The notes: a model not told the origin generated them from the sequence alone. A stretch of DNA of 64,000 nt from Caprella mutica (GCA_947561585.1 CANNZV010000259.1:283349-347348); one strand, 5' to 3'. Shown: positions 42,901 to 53,480, counted from the first letter of the stretch. Numbers and translations: made by a program.

Positions 42901-44637
42901 CAGAAGACACAATAAAGAAGTGTTATTTTGTTATTACTAGGGTAGTGACAATATTATTATTATTATTTATTATATTTATAATTTTTTAATTCGATTGATT
43001 TACTTGATAAGGTATATATAATTTGTAATTACTTTAATTTCGTTAATTATAGTAGTTTTAAAGAATAATAGTATTCATTCATGAAAAGAATATATTCTAT
43101 TACAAAATATATTTTTTTATTAGGATAATATTTTTTTCTTATTAGGATTATTCATTATTTTAATTATGCTCAAGACTAGATTTGTATGCAAAACACATGT
43201 TGTCACATCCCAAGTTATTACATTAGCAATGGTCTTCAATTATATTAATGCAGTAAACTCTGAAAAAATGGGCAAATAATATAATTGTCTTGGGGCCCAA
43301 TTGTCGGTCAACAAGTTAGGAATATAACAAGAACTTACATATAACGAAAGTTTTAGTTCCTTCCATGTATTCCGTTTCAGCCCATCCTCTCATGTAATCA
43401 GAGCCCATTTCTAAGGGATCCCGCCCCTTCTCTCTGAAGAGACATGAATCATCGGGTGTAACGGAGAAAGCGTAACACGTGGGTTCGGACAAGCAGGAAC
43501 AGCGACCTGCGTACACAATAATAAAAATATCCTTCTCAAATATAAATAAAATATTTCGACAATGTATTCAGCCATACTTACAAGGGATGACTGAGTTGTT
43601 CGCTGTGGGTCTGGTTGGGATTTCCAAGTCGGAGATAACTGATCGCTCGTTCAAAATCAAGAATTTTATCAACCCTCTATTATTGGTGATGAAATTAATC
43701 TTGTGGTCTCCGATAATTGAGTCGATCACTTGAATTAGAAGAACAACTGAGAGAGGAATGAAAATTGAGTTAGTTTTATTTAAAAATACATTTGAGTTTC
43801 AATTAGTATGCTATTATTCCTGATTACCTGATTCTATAAAAATGGTTTCATTTAATTAGATTGCAATTTTTCTTCAAATCTACTAACTGAAATAGATCAA
43901 AGTAGTATAAAAGTACTAACAAACTTACAATAGAATCCCGAATATATGGAATCTCGAATATATAGAATCTCGAATATATGGAATCCCGAATATATGGAAT
44001 CTGGCATATTTGGAATTATCGATTCAAATTGAGCTCAAATAGAAAATATTTAACTAGAAATATTCAAGGAAATATTTAACTATATAGAATTCGAGGAAAA
44101 TTTAACTTGAAATGAATAAACTTGATACATTTTGATAATTTGACACAACATCATAAATAAAAATGGCTTTTATTTGGATATCTCTATATAATATTAAGTG
44201 TTTCGTTATATGATGATAACAATAAAAAGAGAAGACAATGTTTGGATTTATTGCATAAAACGACTAAAAAATGATGAAACCCATAGTTGATATGTAACAA
44301 TTTGATACGATTTTTGAATTGTGCAGTTCTTTCTTTGATTACTTTTAATTCAATGAAATTTTCATATATTTTTGTTACATAAAATGTTTTCAGATAAATG
44401 TCTAAACTATTATTCGTTTAATAAATCAAAAACACGTGGAATATTTTTTCCTGGATCTGATTACTCATTTTAATAATTTTTATGTTACTTATGAAGAATA
44501 ATAAAGCTATACCAAATTATTAAACAAATCAAACCAGTTACCAAATAATGAAATAAGTTCTCTCGGTAGAATCATGCGATTAACAAAATGAATACTAATT
44601 AATACCTCTTGCCTTTGGTTATCACAATCCAATTCAT
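33980..44637 (-). CDS. Secreted PAN-like/C-type-lectin-like protein, unit 2
   Basis: Coding exons 44613-44637, 43582-43746, 43339-43506, 34335-34508 and 33980-34188 join to 741 nt (246 aa) with the same phases as unit 1. Exon 1 ends CCAAAG before GCAAGA: a GC donor in place of the GTAAGA of unit 1, with the last exon base changed to G, as usual for GC-AG introns. The signal peptide reads MNWIVITKVVLLIQVIDS. The Cys-rich exon differs from unit 1 at only two residues, exon 4 at about eight of 58, and exon 5 at roughly 25 of 69 (WIDL, EWGDKTR and CLCHSYQID are kept; the acidic EEP of unit 1 becomes IKP). Frames are intact. The third intron (8.8 kb) holds a LINE end, minisatellites, a LINE copy with a MULE-like insertion and a word-array element. 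Confidence 0.83.
34680..35420 (-). pseudogene. LINE C-terminal relic
   Basis: The minus-strand text, with several shifts, gives YCSSVHPHLIYGILLWGD near 35340-35290 and FGIPYP..SEALLVEFKFKY, then YLVNSYLSA and stop near 34900. 'HPHL.YGI.LWG' and the closing 'FK.K...YL' are typical of the last part of LINE ORF2. It lies inside intron 3 of lectin unit 2. Confidence 0.6.
35420..38080. other. Intron DNA, mostly unassigned
   Basis: AT-rich with a short (TA)n near 37335 and the small array at 36775-36910. I see no exon or element ends in the remainder. Confidence 0.45.
36775..36910. repeat. Short minisatellite 'cttcaacccgtggatgcaca'
   Basis: About six units of 20-22 bp (CAACCCGTGGATG, CAACTTGTGGATGCACAC, TAAACCCATGAATGCACAC). 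No frame of interest. Confidence 0.85.
38083..38560. repeat. 22-bp minisatellite 'tgtacagtgaatgactca'
   Basis: About 21 units, alternating CTCTTGTACAG, CTCTAGTACAG and CTCTTGAACAG. Single or double relatives of the unit occur at 15476-15510, 23715-23735, 39012-39055 and 44870-44900. Confidence 0.95.
38590..39500. repeat. Tandem pair of a 0.45-kb segment
   Basis: 38560-39010 and 39040-39470 share 'aataatctcatgtgca', 'gcctccacgcatttgttag' and 'aaatgacgttttaatc'. The inner part is the dispersed repeat also found at 4140-4400 and 55560-55800. No gene. Confidence 0.75.
39636..42690 (-). mobile_element. Outer LINE-like relic, copy 2
   Basis: Close relative of 15593-20605 without its 3-kb inner insertion. 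On the minus strand the RT motif reads VLFYADNGKI (second Asp of YADD lost), preceded by a GSPQLFVMV block corresponding to the usual '.SPLLF..' motif. Flanking sequence on both sides is also shared with copy 1 (gagttacaatccaaa; tttagattgtgattcaat). It carries its own insertion at 40779-41581. Confidence 0.6.
40779..41581. mobile_element. MULE-like word-array element 'gacaaaagcccac'
   Basis: The left array (40785-40912) repeats GACAAAAGCCCAC-type words, the right array (41485-41578) their complement (GTGGGCTTTTGTCGG). The left end starts GGGAACAGG. CACTCCATAT flanks it on both sides (40769-40778, 41582-41591); copy 1 of the LINE has a single related site near 19697-19706 (cacttcatat). The core is AT-rich without an ORF of note. 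Confidence 0.75.
42755..43315. mobile_element. Word-array element 'gacaattgggccc', copy 2
   Basis: Paralogue of 20675-21350 with different word order on the left (CAGGACAATTGGGCCCTG) and a better preserved right end (GGGCCCAATTGTCGG). It is shorter by about 110 bp in the core. It lies at the 5-prime edge of intron 3 of lectin unit 2. Confidence 0.65.
44607..44613 (-). other. GC splice donor of unit 2 exon 1
   Basis: The minus strand reads CCAAAG/GCAAGAGG, against CCAAAA/GTAAGAGG in unit 1 at the same place. The exon-side A-to-G change strengthens pairing with U1, the normal context of functional GC donors. Confidence 0.6.
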
Positions 44638-44984
44638 GGTGAATCATAGAAGTGCTATCATCTTTGATGTAATTTGGTGACTGAAAACAAACTTTAAAGC
44701 TATATTCAAGACATTGTATCTATAGCAACAATAACAAACATAGAAGTTATATTAGAACATTCTATTTAATTCAGTTTTGATTTCAAACTAAGAAAGCAAT
44801 TTAAGTTGGTAACGTTCAGGGCCGTATTTATGATCGCATGCCTGTATTATATGACTATTTTACGACTCGCTCTTGTTCAGTGAATTAATCACTCTTGTAA
44901 AATAAATCACTAAATTTTGAGAAATTATTAAATTTGAAAAATTAATAAAAAAAAAACAATCAATGAATTTCAAGAAATTAATTA

Positions 44985-47725
44985 AAAGCAAGTTGAATAA
45001 AATACATTATGAAAAATGAAATAGAATTGTGAATAGTGAAATAGAATCATGAATAATGAAATAGAATTATGAATAATGAAATAGAATTAAGAATAATGAA
45101 TAAGAATTATGAAAGAGGAAATAGAATTATGAATAATGAATAAGAATTATGAATTATGAATAATGAATAAGAATTATGAATAATGAATAAGAATTATAAA
45201 TAATGAATAAGAATTATGAATAATGAATAAGAATTATGAATAATGAATAAGAATTATGAATAATGAATAAGAATTATGAATAATGAATAAGAATTATGAA
45301 TAATGAATAAGAATTATGAATAATGAATAAGAATTATGAATAATGAATAAGAATTATGAATAATGAATAAGAATTATGAAAAATGAATAAGAATTATGAA
45401 TAATGAATAAGAATTATGAATAATGAATAAGAATTATGAATAATGAATAAGAATTATGAATAATGAATAAGAATTATGAATAATGAATAAGAATTATGAA
45501 TAATGAATAAGAATTATGAATTATGAATTATGAATAATGAATAAGAATTATGAATAATGAATAAGAATTATGAATAATGAATAATGAATAAGAATTATGA
45601 ATAATGAATAAGAATTATGAATAATGAATAAGAATTATGAATAATGAATAAGAATTATGAATAATGAATAAGAATTATGAATAATGAATAAGAATTATGA
45701 ATAATTAATAAGAATTATGAATAATGAATAAGAATTATGAATAATGAATAAGAATTATGAATAATGAATAAGAATTATGAATAATGAATAAGAATTATGA
45801 ATAATGAATAAGAATTATGAATAATGAATAAGAATTATGAATAATGAATAAGAATTATGAATAATGAATAAGAATTATGAATAATGAATAAGAATTAGGA
45901 ATTATGAATTATGAATAATGAATAAGAATTATGAATAATGAATAAGAATTATGAATAATGAATAAGAATTATGAATAATGAATAATGAATAAGAATTATG
46001 AATAATGAATAAGAATTATAAATAATGAATAAGAATTATGAATAATGAATAAGAATTATGAATAATGAATAAGAATTATGAATAATGAATAAGAATTATG
46101 AATAATGAATAAGAATTATGAATAATGAATAAGAATTATGAATAATGAATAAGAATTATGAATAATGAATAAGAATTATGAATAATGAATAAGAATTATG
46201 AAAAATGAATAAGAATTATGAATAATGAATAAGAATTATGAATAATGAATAAGAATTATGAATAATGAATAAGAATTATGAATAATGAATAAGAATTATG
46301 AATAATGAATAAGAATTATGAAGTATGAATTATGAATAATGAATAAGAATTATGAATAATGAATAAGAATTATGAATAATGAATAATGAATAAGAATTAT
46401 GAATAATGAATAAGAATTATGAATAATGAATAAGAATTATGAATAATGAATAAGAATTATGAATAATGAATAAGAATTATGAATAATGAATAAGAATTAT
46501 GAATAATGAATAAGAATTATGAATAATGAATAAGAATTATGAATAATGAATAAGAATTATGAATAATGAATAAGAATTATGAATAATGAATAAGAATTAT
46601 GAATAATGAATAAGAATTATGAATAATGAATAAGAATTATGAATAATGAATAAGAATTATGAATAATGAATAAGAATTAGGAATTATGAATTATGAATAA
46701 TGAATAAGAATTATGAATAATGAATAAGAATTATGAATAATGAATAAGAATTATGAATAATGAATAAGAATTATGAATAATGAATAAGAATTATGAATAA
46801 TGAATAAGAATTATGAATAATGAATAAGAATTATGAATAATGAATAAGAATTATGAATAATGAATAAGAATTATGAATAATGAATAAGAATTATGAATAA
46901 TGAATAAGAATTATGAATAATGAATAAGAATTATGAATAATGAATAAGAATTATGAATAATGAATAAGAATTATGAATAATGAATAAGAATTATGAATAA
47001 TGAATAAGAATTATGAATAATGAATAAGAATTATGAATAATGAATAAGAATTATGAATAATGAATAAGAATTATGAATAATGAATAAGAATTATGAATAA
47101 TGAATAAGAATTAGGAATAATGAATAAAAATTAGGAACAATGAATAAGAATTATGAATAATGAATAAGAATAATGAATAATGAATAATGAATAAGAATTA
47201 TGAATAATGAATAAGAATTATGAATAATTAATAAGAATTATGAATAATGAATAAGAATTATGAATAATGAATAAGAATTATGAATAATGAATAAGAATTA
47301 TGAATAATGAATAAGAATTATGAATAATGAATAAGAATTATGAATAATGAATAAGAATTATGAATAATGAATAAGAATTATGAATAATGAATAAGAATTA
47401 TGAATAATGAATAAGAATTATGAATAATGAATAAGAATTATGAATAATGAATGAGAATTATGAATAATGAATAAGAATTATGAATAATGAATAAGAATTA
47501 TGAATAATGAATAAGAATTATGAATAATGAATAAGAATTATGAATAATGAATAAGAATTATGAATAATGAATAAGAATTATGAATAATGAATAAAAATAT
47601 GAATGATGAATAAGAATTATGAATAATGAATAAAAATTATGAATAAAAATTATGAATAATGAATAAGAATTATGAATAATGAATAAGAATTATGAATAAT
47701 GAATAAAAATTATGAATAATGAAAG
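44985..47725. repeat. 20-bp satellite array, about 130 copies
   Basis: The unit is TATGAATAATGAATAAGAAT, nearly invariant over 2.6 kb. Interruptions (an extra GAATTATGAATTATG or GAATAATGAATAATG) recur at about 45515, 45570, 45897, 45978, 46318, 46380, 46675 and 47170, that is with a spacing near 400 bp for much of the array, which points to a higher-order repeat of about 20 units. Left margin units are more degenerate. It lies just upstream of lectin unit 2. Confidence 0.95.
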
Positions 47726-47729
47726 AGTG

Positions 47730-48160
47730 CGCTTGAGTTATGAAACAGTTTTCTATAGTTAAATTGTAGAGAATGATGTGCGTCGAAAATTTGCATTATT
47801 CCTCAATGACCAAAATTTTCTATGATTTTATTCATAGAAAACAATCTAGTGCACTCGAGATATGAAGTGGCTATGAGTTAAGAAGGAACCGATATCTCTA
47901 ATTAAATTTTTATAGTATTGATTAATGTCTTAAAACTAGAAACATTAAACATTTTTTCTCATTTTATGTCTCCATATTTACTGACTGTCACACAATTTTA
48001 CACATAGTATTTTTATGCTCTTTGAAAATATGTTATGGTGTAATTAATGTACCTAATTAAATAATCTTCCTGCAAGTTAACAATAATACCTTAACTTATC
48101 ATAAGTGAAATATGAGTGATCTTATTCAATAATTTTCATATTATGGTATTCGGGAAAACT
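47730..48160. other. Spacer without recognised features
   Basis: Unique AT-rich sequence between the satellite and the word array at 48163. Confidence 0.5.
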
Positions 48161-48162
48161 GC

Positions 48163-48215
48163 CAGGTGGAAAACTGCCGAAGTGAAAAATTGCCAAACGG
48201 AAAACTGCCAGGCGA
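48163..48215. repeat. Word array 'ggaaaactgccag' (left)
   Basis: Four units starting GGGAAAACTGCCAGG. The inverted form makes up 55318-55436, 7.1 kb away. Confidence 0.8.
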
Positions 48216-48454
48216 TAAGAGAACATTCAAGCTACTTTATTAAACTCACAATATTCGAAACTTCAGTACACACAAAGAAATTATGTATTACCATTTTTGT
48301 GTTATTTGTTAAGTCACGTACATTTTAAAGACATGTTAAGTTACGTATATACAGGGTGACCTACAAAAAAGTGTACCCAATTTTGAATTAATAGAAATAT
48401 CTTATTTCTAACCAGTAAAATTAAAAATATGAATTTTTGCGTGTATCCATTCTA

Positions 48455-49450
48455 CCGATTACAGAAGTTCTCTCACTCAATTCTCGCCGGAAAGTTTTCA
48501 CAATCAATTCACCGCATGGAAAATTCTTGCAATTAAATTCACTGCAACTCAATTTCTCGCATATATGTAAATATCAATTTAGGTTTTGTTTATTGATATT
48601 TCTTTTTATTTAAAGTTGATAAAAAATTTGACAACTGGATACAAATATTAATTATAATGGGTAGATAAAATATTCAAATAATTTTTACATTACATGTAAA
48701 AAAAGTCAATTCCTCGTACATATTCTTAGACATCGAAATTTTCATCGTAGGCCAATACTATAGGCTTTGTAAACGAGCAGCAGTTTGAGAGTAGGCCTTC
48801 CATCCCTTGGCAGGCATTTCATCATTAAATAATTGTTAAATTTTGATTTCGGTTAGAACTTGCTCTTGCTTGATGCAGTCCAAAAACTTGCATATATTTG
48901 AATGTACCGAAGTAATTTATTCATTAAACCCTATGCCAACATTTGACATTTTTGTTGGCTTTTAGTATAATTTCTTTAACAAGAATATATGCATTCCACA
49001 TTTCTATAGCTTATTTGGGAGACCTGTGATGTTCTCTTCTGTCTAGCCGTCCAAGCCACGTATCTTCGAAATAATCAAGGAATTTTCAGCCTCTGAAGGA
49101 TAATATGTACCTCGCACACACAACATCACCAAATACTACCCAAAAAGAAATTAATGACGAAACTGCAATCGTTACTTAATTTCTATTATTTCATTCATTT
49201 AGTAATAATATATTATTTCAATACTTCCAGTAATATTATATAATCTTAATTTTTATATTTTCAGTAATATTCATTTGATATTGCCTTAAACAAGCCTGTA
49301 TTTTTAACATAAATCATGTCTATTTAGTTTCTTATTATTGTTATAATTTTTCATATCTTTGTTATATTATGAATTATATTGTATTTGCGGTGAAAATGAG
49401 TGCGGTGAACTTTCCGGCGATGAATTGAGGGCGGTGAACTTTCCGCACAC
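48455..49450 (-). mobile_element. MULE relic between inverted word arrays, candidate 9-bp target duplication
   Basis: The left array (48480-48570) has CCGGAAAGTTTTCAC and AATTCACCGCATGG words; the right array (49388-49450) has their complements (GCGGTGAACTTTCCG). Direct flanks are CCATTCTAC (48447-48455) and CCATTCTAT (49451-49459), one mismatch. The interior keeps a MULE-type transposase C-terminus on the minus strand (48715-49095). A solo mariner-like end (CAGGGTGACC) lies outside at about 48354. Confidence 0.7.
48715..49095 (-). pseudogene. MULE-type transposase, C-terminal relic
   Basis: With two or three shifts the minus strand reads FLDYFEDTWLGRLDRR, then AIEMWNAYILVKE, WHR, HSNICKFLDCIKQEQVLTEI and AYSQTAARLQSL. 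The order 'YFE.TWIGR..RR', 'WN.Y.LV', 'GWHR', 'KF...K.EQ.L.EIK', 'AARL' matches the C-terminal end of FLYWCH/MULE-domain proteins of arthropods as I know them. It lacks the catalytic part. Confidence 0.65.
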
Positions 49451-49610
49451 CCATTCTATCACCTCAATTGTAATCCCCCTATAAATAATAAATAGTTTCC
49501 TTATTTTTATTTGTCTGTCTGTCTCATAGAGTAATAATATTATACACTAGAGAGAGCTAGCTAGTTCAGTCATACAGTTATGATAAACTGCTTTTGAGAG
49601 AGGATGTCTA

Positions 49611-50278
49611 GGTTCATAGACTATAACAGGTTAAACTAATAGAAATAGTACGAAATGTTACTAAGAGCTGCGTCCACAAATTCTTTTGATGAAAAACTAT
49701 TCTTATGATTAAAACCTATGTTACAAATAATTTACATTTTATATCTTTTATTCTTTATATTATTATTGCAATATTATGTTTGTTCTTATTTTAGGTACAG
49801 TAATTAAAGCGGATGAAAATACTAACCAGTACCCTAATCAACGGACAAGAGAGTGAATAGCAGTTAGTTTTTTGTTCCTTTTGCAGCGGAAAAACAATTT
49901 CATTGAATTTTTTTTATACCATTCGATAGATTATTAAATTTTATACAATTCTAGGTTGCTTCACACCCGAGTTAAATCTACCGTTTAAAAGATATTCAAG
50001 AAGAAAGACAGAAATTATAATTTTCTCACACTATTCGGCGGAGTGCACAGCTCTTGGTTTTTTGTTTATTTTTCAGCGGAAAAACGATTATATTAAAATA
50101 TTTTTATATCATACGATAGATTAGTTAATTTAAAAGAATTCTGAGTACGAAACTTTAATTCAAATATGTATGGTTTTGAAGAAAACGCTTTTGTTTCACT
50201 GTTTAAAACTATTCTTCAAGAAATCGTACATCTGGCAATTTTTTCCCCATTCGTTTAACCTGTTATAGTCTATGAACC
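49611..50278. repeat. Segment bounded by a 26-bp perfect inverted repeat
   Basis: 49611-49636 (GGTTCATAGACTATAACAGG and on) is exactly reversed at 50253-50278. It encloses the block shared with 1-505. No ORF. The repeat could be the ends of an inserted unit or a scar of rearrangement. Confidence 0.7.
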
Positions 50279-50537
50279 ATGAGAGGAAGTGTTGCAGCGA
50301 TTGTTGGACTTTAAGGAAGACGGTGTAAAATCTTATTTTGTTTCAGTTATATCATTTCTCTATTGAACTGCCGCTAGGTTGCCAGTCACGTGAAGACAAA
50401 ATAAGGATTTGAGCGTCCCGCAAGACGCGATATTATTTTGGCCACTGACTCATCACTTGGTCTGTCTGTGGTCTGTCAGGCTTTAAGGGAATATTCAGAA
50501 ATTAGGCTTAGGCATCGTAGGCCAACTACGGCATATA

Positions 50538-52046
50538 CAGGGTGTCCCAGAAAAAAGGAAACTCATTTTCAAATTAGTTTATTTTAGAAAATATTAAAAC
50601 TATAAGAATTCTGAAAACACTGTTTTATACGTTTACACTTTCTGCATCCCTTGTGAAAAATTAATAATGTTACAACAAAAATTAAAAATGCTGCAGCGAA
50701 TTTAGCAGATGAAAAAAAAAGTGCTTGCGCGAGGAAGTCCTCATTTTTGGTCCGTTGATGATACCAACAAACAAAACAAAATTTGTTAGTTTGTATTCAT
50801 GATACAATGGATACCTATAATAAAATCAGGAATTTTTATTTTAACACGGTAATTTTTATTGCATATTTCAAAACCCCAAAATGCAACTCTCAAAAGAACA
50901 ACGAGTTTTTGTGGTGACAAGTTATTTAAGAACTGGAAGCTTTAAACTGGTTCAACAAGATTTTGAACAACGCTTTCCGGAAAGAGCTTCGCCAACTAAG
51001 AAGACCATATGGACAAATGTTAATAAGTTCAAAACTGAAGGAACAACTTCGAATTTAAACAGAGAGCGATCGGGTTGCAGGAGAACAGAACGAACAAGGG
51101 AAAACATTAATCGTGTTCGTGAAAAGCTAATTGAGAATTCAAAAATATCAACGAGAAGGAACGGGTTGGACATCAATAAAAGCACATTCAACCGGATTGT
51201 TAAAAACGATGTAAGGTATCATGCTTACAAGATTCATGTACGGCATGAACTATTAGGACCGGATTTACCTCGCCGCCTAAATTTTTCAAATTGGTTTCTG
51301 CAAAAAAATGCTAGCTTCGAAGAAGACATCGTGATTGGTGATGAAGCAGCATTTCATATGAATGGAAGAGTCAATAATTATAACATTCGCCAGTATGCAC
51401 CCAGAAATAATCCTCCAAATTTCAACTTCGACGTAACAATGTGCAGGGAGAAAGTTTCTGTATGGATGGGAATGTGTGGAAACGGACGACTTGTGGGCCC
51501 TATCTTCTACGAAAATAATTTGAATGGAGATAAATACTTAAACCTAATTACAGAAAGAATAATTCCTGAGCTGCATCAAATTTACCCAAATAGATTTAAT
51601 AGGCTATGGTGGATTCAGGATGGTGCTCCAGCACATAGAAGTCGTGCAGTTCAAGAATTGATACATGATAATTTCAACGATCGCATTATTGCACTGAACC
51701 ATCCAATTGAGTGGCCGCCCAGATCGCCGGACTTGACACCGTGCGATTTTTTCCTTTGGGGACACCTCAAGAGCAAAGTGTACTCTTATTTGTAATAAAC
51801 TTTAGGATTTAATTTTTAATACTACCGGATGTTTAAGAAATATATCATGCCCGCACAAGGACTTTTTTTTCCTTTTGCTAAATTCGCTGCAGCATTTTTA
51901 ATTTTTGTTGTAACATTATTAATTTTTCACAAGGGATGCAGAAAGTGTAAACGTATAAAACAGTGTTTTCAGAATTCTTATAGTTTTAATATTTTCTAAA
52001 ATAAACTAATTTGAAAATGGGTTTCCTTTTTTTCTGGGACACCCTG
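50538..52046 (+). mobile_element. Tc1/mariner-superfamily transposon, apparently complete
   Basis: Long inverted ends of about 190 bp begin CAGGGTGTCCCAGAAAAAAG and end with its complement, with TA on both sides (50536-50537, 52047-52048). The two ends agree almost fully for 170 bp and more loosely beyond. A single uninterrupted transposase lies between them. High end similarity and an open frame suggest recent insertion. Confidence 0.92.
50881..51795 (+). CDS. Tc1/mariner-type transposase (DD41D-like)
   Basis: 304 aa, uninterrupted. Residues 1-50 and about 70-120 look like the paired helix-turn-helix DNA-binding region that recognises the transposon ends; the rest is the DDE nuclease that cuts and rejoins DNA. 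The catalytic Asp candidates are D154 (VIGDEAAFH), D247 (WIQDGAPAH) and D289 (SPDLTPCDFFLWG). Between the second and third are 41 residues, unlike the 34 of classical mariner or Tc1, which fits the less common DD41D groups. The end (KVYSYL) is somewhat short against the usual 330-345 aa, so a small C-terminal loss is possible. The ATG at 50881 fits the HTH start (MQLSKEQRVFVV). Confidence 0.9.
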   Translation: MQLSKEQRVFVVTSYLRTGSFKLVQQDFEQRFPERASPTKKTIWTNVNKFKTEGTTSNLNRERSGCRRTERTRENINRVREKLIENSKISTRRNGLDINKSTFNRIVKNDVRYHAYKIHVRHELLGPDLPRRLNFSNWFLQKNASFEEDIVIGDEAAFHMNGRVNNYNIRQYAPRNNPPNFNFDVTMCREKVSVWMGMCGNGRLVGPIFYENNLNGDKYLNLITERIIPELHQIYPNRFNRLWWIQDGAPAHRSRAVQELIHDNFNDRIIALNHPIEWPPRSPDLTPCDFFLWGHLKSKVYSYL

Positions 52047-52597
52047 TATATACTGTGTTAGAAAAAAATGCTGCAATTTTTCTAACGCAAGTGTGAAGGG
52101 CTCCGTTAAAATTTATTGCAGCTATACTTTTTGCCATGAGCCAACGCAGCGTTGAGAAACGCAAGTGTGAAGGGGGCCTAAATATGTTAACAGATGGTAG
52201 CATGAATACCAATTCTTATATGAGTGAAATAAATGATAACATTAACTCAATCAAAAATTATTTATAATCTACAGTGCAAGTTTATAAAGAAATATTTTCA
52301 ACCTCTATCGTAAAATTTATATACTCTATCAGTCTATGTCTATGATATAAATATAATATTATCATCATTATTCAATTAATAGCTTCATTTAAATAAGAGA
52401 TCTCTGACCAAAGTGTGGATAGTTAAATTACACAAATTTTGATAGTGATACATTTGAGAACACGTTATTCTTAGCTGGTAAGTACACTAGGGTGTCTATA
52501 GATGGAATTTATAAAAACTTCAACACAGATAGAAGAAACACAGTTATTAATAGAATTGCTTTTAAAGAACAGAATTTTCCTCTGTAGATTTTAAGTT
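52047..52597. other. Spacer, possible MITE fragments
   Basis: Near 52060-52190 'aacgcaagtgtgaaggg' occurs twice and a related motif is at about 60760; this looks like MITE debris. Nothing else is seen. Confidence 0.4.
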
Positions 52598-53127
52598 ATA
52601 CTAATTCAATTAAAGTGAAGGGTGATATTTGGTGTTGCAATGACGGTGGTAGAATGGACACATGAAGAAAAAAATGATTTTACTTTAAATCTCTACTTAT
52701 AAAATACATTTACTAAAACAGTTAATAAGTAACTAACTCAACCTTATAATCACTAATTTATTAGCAAGTCATTATGTATAGCTTCAACAATATCATATTT
52801 TGATGAAACGGACCAAATAAATGCATAAATAATTGATTATCAACTCTATCACTGTTGATCCTGCTTTACAACCTTTACGTGCATTGCACACTCTCGAGAT
52901 TGTCGCGCTTTTTCATTGATACTTAAAACGCGCAGCGCATTCTGAAGATTGTGCAAATTGATAAATGGAACAGTACAAATATATTGTATTTACGTGACAT
53001 TATTGTGTTAGATATTGTATTTTTCTGATGTTATTTGAACTTCGAAAGTACAAGTACATGTTATATCATCACCATAGCTCATTTTAACACTTTCCGTCAT
53101 CATGGTTACTAGGACTAACCACCTACA
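52598..53127. repeat. Segmental repeat copy B (right block)
   Basis: Continues the match to 520-1046; ends at 'ggactaaccaccta'. Beyond it copy B runs into the flank of lectin unit 3, whereas copy A runs into a LINE. Confidence 0.8.
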
Positions 53128-53299
53128 AAATGTGGTACAGCTCACAATCACAGTTCGCTAATGACCTAACCACCTAATGGAATGATGCATTAGGGTATAT
53201 ATAAAGTGCGTAATTAGCAATCACCCGTCAAATGAACACAGATTGTCAGTGAGGGAGGGTGAAATAATGCTTCCGACATGAAAGTGAAGTTATGTCATG

Positions 53300-53480
53300 G
53301 TGGTTAGTCTGACTAACCACTTTATATAAAAAAAAAACTGATTCAGTAAATGTTACAATTTTTTGTTTATAGATTATTTACAACCGAAGTAACGTAATGC
53401 AACCATAAAAACTCCAAAAAATGTTTAGTAAATAGTCTGAATTCTGTAATTAAGTTGTGGTGGTTAGTCTGACTAACCAC
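53300..53480. repeat. Two 21-bp palindromes exactly 160 bp apart
   Basis: 53300-53320 and 53460-53480 each read GTGGTTAGTC, a central T, and GACTAACCAC. The 160-bp units that follow are diverged copies of each other (tgattcagtaaatgtt / tgaatcagcaaatgtt). A degenerate third start lies at about 53102. Confidence 0.8.

Noticed and set aside
50952..51191. Minus-strand 79-codon frame
   Set aside because: Antisense shadow of the transposase.
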